Shown here: positions 41,301 to 46,815 of the stretch, one piece after another | How the letters are laid out: each line of letters begins with the position of its first letter | How positions within the stretch are numbered: position 1 is the stretch's first letter | Assembly (NCBI GenBank): GCA_963931865.1 | Contig: OZ007509.1 | Location: 13,467,489-13,531,488 of the forward strand | Length of the DNA: 64,000 bases | Source of the DNA: Axinella damicornis | Lineage: Eukaryota > Porifera > Demospongiae > Axinellida > Axinellidae | Reading direction: 5' to 3' | Program-made: the position numbers and the translations under genes | Notes under the pieces: model-generated | Seen by the model: only the letters and a program-made list of their open reading frames with translations | What the model was told of the DNA's origin: nothing | Database searches by the model: none

Positions 41301-43159
41301 ATAGGTCTCTAAAACCGCTGGCAAGCTAGGTGCCTAGAGCTGAGATGGAGTTTACTGGAAGACAAGATGTAGTTAATCAAACACTGGAACTTTACATCGT
41401 ATACATTTTCCGTTTGTTCAATAAACGTCCGTATATTGCCATTGGCGGAACGACCCTAAGCTTGGAGGACTGGGAATCCAGGATGGCTAGGACTGAGACT
41501 CTGTTGTTCATGTGATCATGCATATTACAATGTTATTATCATAAGCTTTCCTGAGCAAAAACTGTAATGGGCAGAGAAAACATGCATGTCAGATCATTAT
41601 TGATAAATGTCGGGCCAAGTTTAGTTATGTTCTGACATTTGTGTCAGAGCAACTTTAGTGTGTTATATAACGTGAACACTGCTTGTGCAATGGGTATTGG
41701 GTAACTACAAAACCTGGACCGTGGACTGTGGACTGGACTGATCAAAGACAGCTGTGTTCCGCCAGCAAACACCGCCAAACAAACTCACCAAAGCTGCGAA
41801 TATTTAATAAACTTCAACAACGGTAATCAACTCTGTGAGGGACCAAGGGCACAAAAGTTTCCATGACAACTAGTTGCATTGACCTTGCAAGATTATCACT
41901 GAGGTGACCTGGACCAGTTGTCTTGCAGGTTGTCTTATATGCAATTACCTAGTCTAAGTAAACCTCACTCCCACTTCAGCTTGCCTGCAACCTCACTCCC
42001 CACTTCAGCTTGCCTGCAACCAAGGTAACCGCAGTGTGGTTTAACCACCAATAGTTTTACAGTGATTGCTGATACCAGTGGTTTCCTACTAGCGCAGCAT
42101 CGTGATGTGAGTCTGAGGATCTAGCTGCATCAAACAAGAGTACGTCTTTGCAGCTGGAACACCACATTGTATACGTAATTATACACATTGCCAGTTACAA
42201 AAGTCAATTACAGAACAGTGTGAGGTCTCCTGCCCCAAATAATAAGGCTATGCAGGTAGCTTTGTTCGCTTCGCTTGCTCAGCTACTTCCCCTTCAGTCG
42301 CCTACATTACAGTCCAGCACCTGGTAGTGGGTGTGGTTAGAGGATGGCCTGCGAGACTATTGTCTCCCCAATCACATCCGCTATAGCTGCTGTTCGGCCC
42401 CGACCTTGTCTACCTCACTGCTGCGGCTCCCTGATCGCATCCGCTTCCGCTTTGCTCCCTGATTGCATCCACTTCAGCTGTGGCTCCCTGATCGTGTCCG
42501 CTTCCGCTTCGTTCCCCGATCACGTCCACTTCAGCTCAGCTGCCCTCAGATGACATCCGCTTCAGCTTAGCTACCCTCAGATTGCATCCACGTCACCTGC
42601 TGTTCCCGGATTGTGTCCGCTCGTAGCCTCAGCCTTTCTGGAAGTTTCCAGCCCTTGCAATTGCCCATTGTTCTCGCGCAATCTTCGCAGATTTCACGGT
42701 TTGTAGGTAGTAGTAAAGTACAAAGGTCATGTGTGACTATAGTCAGAATGTCCCATCCACACGGACAGACAAACACATGGTTAAAATCTTAAAATCTTAG
42801 GCACATGCATAATATCCTTTGACCCTTGAACCCATTCTGTCTCCAAGCCTGGACCATCTGTCGTTCTGTGGTTAGGCGCTGGCCATGGTCTTCGACGACT
42901 ATGTATACTCCTAGATGGAAAGTGTCTTGCTAGTTGTCACAGATTTCCGTGTTCCCTTTTCCCATTCTGTTCCTGTTCCATGTTTATTTAGTTACCCATC
43001 CACACACTTCTGTGTTTGCCAGATTTTGATGATGCATATTTTGTGCTTTTACAGGTCACAAAGCTCACAGCTGCGCAAAAATCTCTGGCCAAAGTGGATA
43101 AGAGTGGCATGAAATCACTTACTAGTTTCTTCACTAACAAAAGCAAGAAGAAATCATAG
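17322..43159 (+). CDS. RNASEH2B: Ribonuclease H2 subunit B, 11 exons
   Basis: Exons by splice sites and phase: 17322-17466, 18730-18810, 19345-19452, 27335-27408, 30837-30951, 31960-32027, 32948-33053, 39328-39409, 39497-39566, 39998-40102, 43055-43159. Together they make 1059 nt, an uninterrupted frame of 352 residues and a stop (human protein: about 310). Family landmarks in order: [56 protein letters not shown] and [19 protein letters not shown]-terminal MKSLTSFF (residues 337-344) matches the PCNA-interacting motif. RNase H2B is a structural subunit of the nuclear heterotrimer that removes ribonucleotides from DNA and RNA-DNA hybrids; it is not itself catalytic. The N-terminal 40 residues are Ser/Lys rich (PKKKSKKS). 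Intron 2 appears to use a GC donor. Introns 3, 4 and 7 are swollen by transposons. An AATAAA lies at 43218-43223. Confidence 0.92.
17640..17921 (-). pseudogene. HIRAN-like domain fragment disrupted by a foldback element
   Basis: The minus-strand frame begins MEDELAIE and continues [20 protein letters not shown] and EPRNTKDRY. This resembles the start of HIRAN-like domains (a DNA-end-binding fold). Related pieces lie at 28250-28420 and 29031-29240. Directly after the DRY codons a 34-bp foldback element plus its 9-bp duplication interrupts the domain. Beyond it the frame reads LAVKM, the expected continuation. A base also seems to be missing, because the uninterrupted reading would meet a stop. 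It is a dead fragment inside RNASEH2B intron 1. Family assignment rests on resemblance only. Confidence 0.5.
17763..17796. mobile_element. Minimal TAGCC foldback element: 34-bp perfect palindrome
   Basis: The element is exactly two 17-base ends back to back, TAGCCTCGTTCCCAGGC and its reverse complement, with nothing between. It is flanked by identical 9-base repeats TATCTGTCC (17754-17762 and 17797-17805). The exact target duplication shows that it inserted as, or has collapsed to, nothing but termini. Confidence 0.95.
17993..18597. mobile_element. TAGCC foldback element, long form (605 bp) between C-runs
   Basis: The left and right ends are complementary for more than 80 bases (TAGCCTCGTTCCCAGGCTCT, then GGAAGGGAGAAGAGAGCC, then a GGGGGGGTTAAACCGT-like segment). 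It is flanked by 25-base C runs on both sides (17968-17992 and 18601-18625), so it probably landed in a poly-C tract. The interior contains an exon-like piece: 18297-18349 is bounded by TTTGCAG and GTGAGT, and 18191-18220 opens with ATGAGCGTCAAGG. So captured or original coding exons may be present, but the product is not recognised. Confidence 0.85.
19238..19262. repeat. GATA microsatellite
   Basis: Five to six tandem GATA units in RNASEH2B intron 2. Confidence 0.9.
19543..19746 (-). repeat. Ngaro repeat B2 (3' terminal)
   Basis: 204 bases, apparently identical to B1. It starts TTAACATCTTACCGGGTCC and ends in AGCCTCCAAACCGGCCC on the plus strand. It forms the outer 3' end of the element. 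Confidence 0.9.
19853..19997 (-). repeat. Ngaro repeat A2 (internal)
   Basis: 145 bases matching A1 with two or so differences near the TTTAAC end (CTGTG/GTATTT against CTGCG/GCATTT). It overlaps B1 by five bases. Confidence 0.9.
19993..20196 (-). repeat. Ngaro repeat B1 (internal)
   Basis: 204 bases downstream of the recombinase gene. Partner of B2, 450 bases away. Confidence 0.9.
20339..21295 (-). CDS. Tyrosine recombinase of the Ngaro-type element
   Basis: 318 residues. An N-terminal SAM-like core-binding region ([20 protein letters not shown]) precedes the catalytic domain. The active-site set is present: Arg in [10 protein letters not shown] (about residue 150), His-x-x-Arg in HSFRIG (267-270), Trp in LGRW (293) and the nucleophile Tyr in YLQYVRI (301). 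It integrates the circular cDNA by site-specific recombination, replacing a DDE integrase. The frame overlaps the end of the RT-RNase H gene by 82 bases in another phase. The stop at 20339 lies just before the B1/A2/B2 repeats. It appears intact. Confidence 0.93.
   Translation of the reverse strand: MAVQFYFTKGLAQSTLRTYKSGKARYLKFCSQAVLNPLPASEQVLCSFVSHLAQQGLKYRTIKVYLSAVRHLQIAGNYPDPFGGSPMPKLEYVLRGVKKHEAEKGEGQRPRLPITPEILRRLKTQWEPTAHSWDTRMVWAAACLGFFAFLRVGEFTVPDDTSYDSGVHLSFGDIAIDDLNNPTVLQVSIKQSKTDPFRKGVTLYVGQTGVDLCPVAAMLSYLELRGGQPGPLFRLRNGKPLTRPRFVAMVREALRQSGLNETQYCSHSFRIGAATTAASKGMEDCIIKTLGRWESVAYLQYVRIPRERLASISGVLAS
21214..23037 (-). CDS. Reverse transcriptase-RNase H of the Ngaro-type element
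   Basis: 607 residues without a stop. The reverse transcriptase core carries [29 protein letters not shown] and the catalytic YLDDFLLAG (about residue 260). The RNase H domain begins at [11 protein letters not shown] (about residue 423), continues [10 protein letters not shown] and [13 protein letters not shown], and ends with [11 protein letters not shown]. This is the order and wording of DIRS-group polymerases. Gag ends about 115 bases upstream. The first Met at 23037 is the likely start, unless translation is coupled. Confidence 0.93.
   Translation of the reverse strand: MSIPADEGAALFVAGRYIYMEDLKRLSGLLPLPLETPPPPEIRRIVTPLKASAWDRLLRELPDRECAEFVVRGLKEGFRIGFDRSKVECRSAKRNMMSADSNPAVVTEYLAKEMGQGRVLQVDPATMGVHINRFGVIPKGHQTGKWRLIVDLSHPEGHSVNDGVDPALCSLSYATVEMAARRVMSLGRGALLAKLDLESAYRMVPVHPDDRRFLGMQWQGKVLVDLALPFGLRSAPKVFNLLADCLQWIFQHHGIEHIIHYLDDFLLAGRPETGECREFLQRALALCEALGVRVSMGKLEGPATLVGFLGILLYTLRLELRLPNDKLLRLRRLIQEWRGKTSCTKRELLSLIGQLQHACKVVRPGRTFLRRMIELSTVAKQLHHHIRLNKGFKSDLEWWALFLPTWNGVAMMSSVCCTPPTTTVTSDASGGWGCGAFSSDGQWFQCRWPASWGPVHITVKELLPLVVAVALWGHNWRGQTVLCRSDNAAVVSIINTGRSRDQLAMHLMRSLFFFTAQSECILRAVHVEGRLNVAADALSRDNLSLFRHQVPDAHPAPTPIPAELVELLLVQRPDWTSKSWKWLFSSTLQRASPSQHSGPTKAGRPGI
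23153..25023 (-). CDS. Gag-like protein of the Ngaro-type element, two exons
   Basis: Exon 1 is 25023-24831 (from [11 protein letters not shown]) and exon 2 is 24102-23153. The donor TCTG|GTAAGAC and the acceptor CCCCTCCCCTTTCAG|GATC are both in phase 1 and join as ..PSGSGLGR.., giving about 380 residues. Exon 2 has a conserved core ([19 protein letters not shown], then a [16 protein letters not shown] region). Near the C-terminus there are two Cys/His clusters, one [14 protein letters not shown] and one CCCH-like, probably nucleic-acid binding. It presumably packages element RNA. The 728-base intron contains the palindromic minisatellite annotated below. A degenerate relative with a similar layout is at 37670-38780. 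Confidence 0.8.
24186..24655. repeat. Palindromic repeat array in the gag intron
   Basis: About ten units of CCAACCACNTGTGGG at spacings of roughly 40 bases. Several contain the E-box CACGTG (for example 24418 and 24497). A 78-base block at 24413-24490 is directly repeated at 24491-24568. It fills most of the gag intron. Confidence 0.8.
25056..25200 (-). repeat. Ngaro repeat A1 (5' terminal)
   Basis: 145 bases at the 5' end of the element, partner of A2. It includes CATTGTTCACCGTTCCATTG on the minus strand. The gag start codon follows within 40 bases, so A1 probably holds the promoter or untranslated leader. Confidence 0.9.
25654..26290. mobile_element. TTAA-flanked non-autonomous element (piggyBac-like ends)
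   Basis: The perfect inverted terminal repeat CTCTTTGAGCGCG is bounded by TTAA on each side (25650-25653 and 26291-26294). Just inside the left end a GGCGTATTTATACGCC palindrome occurs twice. There is no transposase frame. TTAA duplication and CYCTTT-like ends are the piggyBac signature, so I infer a piggyBac-type MITE. A related copy starts at 27854. Confidence 0.8.
26295..26710. mobile_element. TTAA-flanked element adjoining the previous one
   Basis: The inverted ends start GGTTATGGGATAC and pair for about 75 bases with the right end (complement GGTTGGATACTCGTGC). It is bounded by TTAA at 26291-26294, shared with the preceding element, and at 26711-26714. The ends resemble those of the pair at 47969-49115 (GGTTACGGGATCC). 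No coding region is visible. Confidence 0.75.
26715..27334. other. RNASEH2B intron 3, no element recognised
   Basis: It holds short direct repeats of the type AAGTACTTGTGGTATGTAAAACT near 27100-27190 and little else. Confidence 0.4.
27434..27830. mobile_element. TAGCC foldback element, 397 bp, exact 9-bp duplication
   Basis: The ends TAGCCTCGTTCCCAGTC and complement pair for more than 90 bases with few mismatches, through GCTTTTCGTCGCTTGCAGTA to the TCTCACGTGA and TGACGT words. It is flanked by GTGTACATG on both sides (27425-27433 and 27831-27839). It inserted 25 bases after RNASEH2B exon 4. The interior frame (27537-27800) has no recognisable product. Confidence 0.9.
27854..28965. mobile_element. 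TTAA-type element, second copy, truncated and interrupted
   Basis: The left end CTCTTGGAGCGCG follows TTAA (27850-27853) and matches the element at 25654. Similarity resumes after a nested insertion (28069-28624) at GTTCTGTTTTGTGTACTGG and runs to about 28965. The right terminal repeat is missing. Part of it also exists in the inverted RNASEH2B fragment (2880-3050), so it is older than that duplication. Confidence 0.65.
28069..28624. mobile_element. Nested element with CCGTAGT ends and a poly-G run
   Basis: The left end CCGTAGTCTTCCGTTAATAC pairs with the right end (complement CCATAGTGTCCCGCTAATAC), next to TA on the left. It interrupts the TTAA-type element. It contains about 30 G (28557-28586) and a coding-like piece at 28250-28420 ending [10 protein letters not shown] that resembles a HIRAN-like domain. 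Confidence 0.65.
29031..29240 (+). pseudogene. HIRAN-like domain fragment
   Basis: A frame in RNASEH2B intron 4 reads [13 protein letters not shown], then [10 protein letters not shown] and [17 protein letters not shown]. This is the pattern I associate with HIRAN-like domains in sponge multigene families. No start codon or flanking exons can be tied to it, so it is either a captured exon of a transposon or a relic gene. Confidence 0.45.
29686..29725. mobile_element. TAGCC foldback element, 40 bp
   Basis: TAGCCTCGTTCCCAGGC, a six-base centre and the exact complement. The flanks TACAATAC and TGCAATAC suggest an 8-9 bp duplication with one difference. It lies inside a minisatellite, which makes the flanks ambiguous. 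Confidence 0.8.
29726..29985. repeat. About 61-bp minisatellite
   Basis: Units of the type ACAAAACATGCTTGAGTACA followed by CAATGCATGCTTGAATACAT and ACTAAACTTGCTTGACTACA, about four times. Stray units continue at 30575-30620, and an inverse remnant is at 2400-2445 in the RNASEH2B fragment. Confidence 0.85.
29988..30574. mobile_element. TA-flanked element carrying a transposase-like first exon
   Basis: The inverted ends CCGTAATTTGGGAA and CCGTAAATTGAGAA are flanked by TA (29986-29987 and 30575-30576). This fits the Tc1/mariner/pogo group. Inside, ATG at 30134 opens a frame ([18 protein letters not shown], then [14 protein letters not shown] and GKQRGQYRR) that ends at a GAG|GTGAGA donor near 30289. 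I have the impression of having seen this N-terminal pattern on many sponge transposon proteins. The rest of the protein is missing, so it is a deletion derivative. Confidence 0.65.
31061..31150. mobile_element. TAGCC foldback element, 90 bp
   Basis: The arms TAGCCTCGTTCCCAGGC plus TCCTCCCCAGCTTT pair across a loop, nearly the same as 14815-14898. It is flanked by CTGTAGTCT and CCGTAGTCT (9 bases, one mismatch). Confidence 0.85.
31309..31490. repeat. G-rich GGGA array in RNASEH2B intron 5
   Basis: More than 20 GGGAGGGAGG-type units, interspersed with runs of up to 14 G, on the sense strand of the transcript. It could form G-quadruplexes. The open frames across it are compositional artefacts. 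Confidence 0.9.
32156..32657. mobile_element. TTAA-flanked element with a matching empty site
   Basis: The ends CTCTTTAGGGGCC and (complement) CCGTTTACCAGC are bounded by TTAA (32152-32155 and 32658-32661). The inverted RNASEH2B copy at 1500-1570 runs straight from the left flank (GTACTGACA) to the right flank (TGTATGTGTGCAATCC) without it. The paralogue is thus an empty site that confirms the boundaries. Confidence 0.8.
32713..32800. repeat. 9-10 bp tandem repeat
   Basis: About nine units of GTCATGAGC/T in RNASEH2B intron 6. Confidence 0.85.
33273..33780 (-). repeat. Dispersed repeat family R2, copy 3
   Basis: Inverse copy of 9068-9555. It starts with about four 40-base units holding ACACTCCTGGTAGGGG and ends with the complement of ACGCACATGCCATGTGGC. 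It lies in RNASEH2B intron 7. Confidence 0.75.
33895..34345. repeat. GTAGAGTCAGGTAGAGCC minisatellite
   Basis: More than 20 imperfect units mixing GGTAGAGTCA and GGTAGAGCCCCT. It is followed by a poly-G run (34352-34383) and a C run. Confidence 0.85.
34461..34821. mobile_element. TAGCC foldback element, 361 bp, exact 9-bp duplication
   Basis: The right end has the full GCCTGGGAACGAGGCTA. The left end starts TAGCCTCGTACGATTCATCA, as if about 100 bases of the left arm had been deleted, since the right arm contains the same GTACGATTCATCA sequence further inside. It is flanked by AAGAAAAGT (34452-34460 and 34822-34830). The TGACGTCA-like word is kept in the right arm. Confidence 0.88.
35200..37460 (-). 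mobile_element. Degenerate Ty3/gypsy retrotransposon, internally deleted
   Basis: Minus-strand pieces in order: gag-like frames (37460-36816), an aspartic protease core MEVDTGAS (near 36790-36830), the reverse transcriptase/RNase H hinge and RNase H (36366-35650, with [16 protein letters not shown] and DALSHLP), then an integrase zinc-finger region (near 35450-35310) reading [20 protein letters not shown]. Frames are broken, most of the reverse transcriptase is missing, and no long terminal repeats were found. A TAGCC foldback copy sits at 36450. It is a dead relic in RNASEH2B intron 7. Confidence 0.8.
36450..36532. mobile_element. TAGCC foldback element, 83 bp
   Basis: Nearly perfect palindrome: TAGCCTCGTTCCCAGGC, then GCTCGGTAATTGGGGAGAAG, a short centre and the complement. 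The flanks GATCTTGCC and GATCTGGCC are a 9-bp duplication with one mismatch. It is inserted in the gypsy relic. Confidence 0.9.
37670..38780 (-). pseudogene. Second Ngaro-type gag, degenerate
   Basis: The upstream piece (38780-38600) begins [12 protein letters not shown] and resembles gag exon 1 in layout. A second piece (38287-37994) contains [20 protein letters not shown], aligning with the conserved core of the element at 23153-24102. A third (37900-37670) has [12 protein letters not shown] and FRRQAAQPG, equivalent to [10 protein letters not shown] and FRQQAASA there. The pieces are in different frames. A poly-G run at 38328-38350 lies between the first two pieces, where the other element has its intron. 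No recombinase or polymerase is found. Confidence 0.65.
40865..41757. mobile_element. Inverted-repeat element with AGTCCAGTCC ends
   Basis: The left end (ATCAGTCCAGTCC, CCACAGTCCAGGTTTT) pairs with the right end (complement ATCAGTCCAGTCCACAGTCC), with an internal 10-base satellite at 40890-40935. The interior has open frames at 40867-41220 and 41330-41515 with no family that I recognise. Intron 10 of RNASEH2B. Confidence 0.6.
42390..42630. repeat. Degenerate ATCGCATCCGCTTC repeat
   Basis: Seven or eight units built on CTCCCTGATCGCATCCGCTT with variable spacers. A related complementary set is at 40590-40680, and a GC-rich relative at 46540-46690. Confidence 0.7.
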
Positions 43160-43217
43160 CGATACAAAGCAATACCTTTCATGTTAATAGTGCACACCTG
43201 GTATGATATTATGGACA

Positions 43218-43223
43218 AATAAA
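43218..43223 (+). terminator. RNASEH2B polyadenylation signal
   Basis: AATAAA, 59 bases after the stop codon; the only canonical signal close to it. Confidence 0.65.
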
Positions 43224-43436
43224 TGTTATGGACTAGTAATGTGATATTCTGATGCATAATAATTATGGTCGAAGGCCACTCTGATGGTTTTGCAGCCAAA
43301 ACATGCTTGAGGAGATCTGCTAAGTAGCGATGGTGTAGTGTAACTGCTGGTCAGCTCACAACATAATTCACGAGATTGAAGTTAGTAGTGCAGTTTCTGC
43401 TATACCAACTGGCAAATTACAACTATAAATCTCATA

Positions 43437-44055
43437 AGGTAGACCACACAAGTGTTCAGTTGACTATGCAGCTAGGGGATATATCAGCTAGGGCACCGAA
43501 ATATTTTGATGTAGCAGGACTAAAAACTCTGTGTGACCACTGTAAGCCAGAATGACTGGTTGTTTTAGTTAACTAAAACTAAAACTATAATGCATTTTAG
43601 TATGGCATATTTCACTTTAGTACATGTAATTAAAACTTGCTTGTACTAGTAGGACTAAGTTTATGACGTATTAACCTACATGAACACCCCTTTCACCCCA
43701 CATGCTCGCAAATGTCACATACTATCCACTATGAAAGCCGGTCAAAGGTTGAGAGATCTGCTGAATATAATGAATGAGTTCAGATCAGTGAATGTGAGGC
43801 AGACATTCTAGCAGACTAGCAGCAGCTACAACCAGTCATTCTGGCTTACAGTGGTCACACAGAGTTTTTAGTCCTGCTACATCAAAATATTTCGGTGCCC
43901 TAGCTGATATATCCCCTAGCTGCATAGTCAACTGAACACTTGTGTGGTCTACCTGATAGCATATCCATAGTATGTGACATTTGCGAGCATGTGGGGTGAA
44001 AGGGGTGTTCATGTAGGTTAATACGTCATAAACTTAGTCCTACTAGTACAAGCAA
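43437..44055. repeat. Interleaved perfect inverted repeats A-B-A'-B'
   Basis: Segment A (43437-43561, 125 bases) is the exact reverse complement of A' (43830-43954). Segment B (43637-43725, 89 bases) is the exact reverse complement of B' (43967-44055). The order A, B, A', B' is interleaved and not nested. There is no coding region. Confidence 0.92.
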
Positions 44056-44426
44056 GGCCAAGCCATTACAAACTCAACAGGTATACGACATGTCGTTCTG
44101 GAGTTCCCAGGGGGACTACTAAGATGGCTCCACAAGCAAGGCCAAGCCAATGTACTGTGACTGCACTTGAACACATAGCTAGTTAGTCTCATTCCCAGAC
44201 TCAACTCGGAGTTTCGATCTGCAGCATACCCGGTATTGCAGGAGCTGGAGCTGTTGAAATGTTAATACAGCTCAAGGGTAGTACAAGAGCAATATGAAAA
44301 GGTACATCAATAATTATTTTCCCGCACGGTCAAAAATTACTGTCGACGTGCTACACTTTCACTTTGATATGCGCTGTATAGCTACATCAGGATTTTCCTG
44401 TCTCCATGGGTGGCATAAGTACATGT

Positions 44427-44700
44427 CCTTTTAATTTTCCTGACAGAGGCCAAAATTCCTGACGCAGTACTTCATGCATGTACTCAGTCTGGGTGGTGCA
44501 GGTACATGCCCTTTTAATTTTCCTGACAGAGGCCAAAATTCCTGACGCAGTACTTCATGTACTCAGTCTGGGTGGTGTACATTTGTAGGTGTGTGTCCTT
44601 TTAATTTTCCTGACAGAGGCCAAAATTCCTGACGCAGTACTTCATGCATGTACTCAGTCTGGGTGGTGCAGGTACATGCCCTTTTAATTTTCCTTTTAAT
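44427..44700. repeat. About 83-bp tandem repeat, three units
   Basis: Units start CCTTTTAATTTTCCTGACAG and continue through CCAAAATTCCTGACGCAGTA to CTCAGTCTGGGTGGTG. The last copy is truncated after the first word. Confidence 0.9.
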
Positions 44701-45615
44701 TTTAGGTACAGTACGCTACCTCGCATATCGCAAATGTCACAGCATATGTCATAGTGAGATGGCCATAAGAGTAATATAAATATGTACTACATAAGATTAA
44801 TATAAAATGTGTACTAACTTTAAGGGCTAAAATAGTGAGTCTCACTACCAAATAGTGAGAGTTGAGAGGTCTGAATAATATTGGCCTAGACATGTACAGC
44901 TACTCAATCTAGCATCGTTCCCAGTCACCATAAACACCGTTGGACATGGTAATGCTTGTGCATGCATGATTGTGCTTTACCGTTGGCCTTGGGCTGACAC
45001 CGTCATGCATGATTATGTCCTGGCTCATTTGAAGCACCATGCTCTAGCTATTGACTAGCAAGGTGCTGAACAGAGGAGGTCTGACAGGATCAAAAAGTCA
45101 TAAATGAAATGATCATGTGCCTATACAATCCTAATGGAGATCCAAACCGAGGCTTTTTCACCGCTGTACCCAAGCTTTCATCATACTGATCAATTCTTCG
45201 GATTCACCAGGCAATAATAATTATTATGCTGACAATCAATGCACTGTACTCCTGAGGTACAAGCGTAGGTAAAGATAACCATGGGCTTTACCATGCTTAG
45301 TGCAAAGTTCAAGCACGAAAGGAATGCAATCACACAGCATCAGTCTGTCTTCAAATTACATCCAGTCCGGCTTCCTGTAGAACCTCCTCTGGGTGCCAAA
45401 AAGAGAGATATGTACAATCATGTAGCCAGGGTTGGGTTTAAAGTGGGGGGACGGAGAGGAATGCAGGAGCACCTGTTTATTCAGTCAAACCAGGAGTGGT
45501 TACTGTTGATCCTCTTCTTCGATGGCAGCCAATGCCAGCCATACATAGTACATCCTGTTAGCTATGCGTGCACGTTCTAGTACCTAGGGTAGGTGCATGC
45601 AGGTATTATGAGATA

Positions 45616-45917
45616 CCGTAGTCGCGCGTTATTAGGCGCATGCGCCTATAACTCCACAGGAAGGAGATATGCGCCTATACATTTGTAAGCGAGATGCGCC
45701 TAATAACGAATATTTTCATAACGACATTCCTCGAATAGGAAGTGCGCTTCAATTAGAATTATAGCTTTTTCCACTCCGTAGGATCGAAAATAGCAGAGTC
45801 TCTGGAAGAAAACTGCAGCGCTTAACAGCGAGTACCTGGGACGAGAGTTGAACATGCGCCTAACAGCGAATATGCGCCTATAAGTGAGATGCGCCTAATA
45901 ACGCGCGCCGACTACGG
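45616..45917. mobile_element. TA-flanked MITE, 302 bp
   Basis: The ends CCGTAGTCGCGCGTTATTAG pair with the right end (two extra bases in one arm) and are flanked by TA. The word ATGCGCCTA is repeated inside both arms. It has the form of a Tc1/mariner-type MITE. No transposase. Confidence 0.8.
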
Positions 45918-45984
45918 TAGCACCATATAATTATGGGTTTCGTACTTTACAGACATCATCACTGGGCCTGAACATTGTCAAATG

Positions 45985-46230
45985 CATGCACCTTTGATAG
46001 AATGAATGGTGCAAAGCATGCATTTGGTATTCATGATTTGTACATGTACAGTATATAAAATTGTGATGAAATTCATTGGTACGATTGTCCTAATAAAAAA
46101 CGCACTGCCAGAATACCAACAAGCATGTTTGCATTGAAATGGAATCTTCTATGCTGGTACTACCTAGCCAAATGATGATTATGTATGACACGAAAAACTG
46201 GAGTGTCTCATAATACATACCCTGTCTCAT
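45985..46230. repeat. Dispersed repeat R3, copy 2 (inverse of 12240-12560)
   Basis: See the first copy. No gene is seen from 44056 to 46815. A 99-codon open frame at 45281-45580 has no recognisable domain. Confidence 0.6.
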
Positions 46231-46815
46231 ATATAATTGCCTCACTAACGTATGTGACAAAAATGCAGCTAAAGTTCAGTACAGAGTAACTTTGCCTACC
46301 ATGGATACCATAGAACAATCACATCCTGTTGATAGCTTGTTGGCTAATTGAAATGGTTTCGTGTCTCATAATTGGGAGTATAACTGCCCACTGGACTATG
46401 TGAATTCAACTCTCCAAGACGCGGCCTTTTATACTGCAGTGCTCTTCAAAACATGTCAAGGTCATGGCCTTCGCGCGGGACGGTTGTACGGACAGAATCA
46501 AAACCATGGCCTTCGCGGGACGGTTGTACGATCGGCCGGACAGAATCCGCGAAGCGCAAGCCGGACCGTTTCCGCTAGTCCGGGTGGACGCAATCCGCTA
46601 GCGTATTGCGTCCGACCGGACACAATCAGCTAGCGGATCACGTCCACCGGACACAATCTAGGCCGGACGCAATCTGCGATGACACCGGACGGATATCCAC
46701 CTAGTACCCGCGGCGCACGCGAAACTATTAATGTACCGCTCGCCATCAACTCATTCGCTCTTTCGCGTTTCCACTCTGCTGCCTCTTCTGGACAGAATTC
46801 ACTGTAGACTAGACC

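Noticed and set aside
45281..45580. 99-codon open frame
   Set aside because: Moderately protein-like, but no domain, splice support or second copy.
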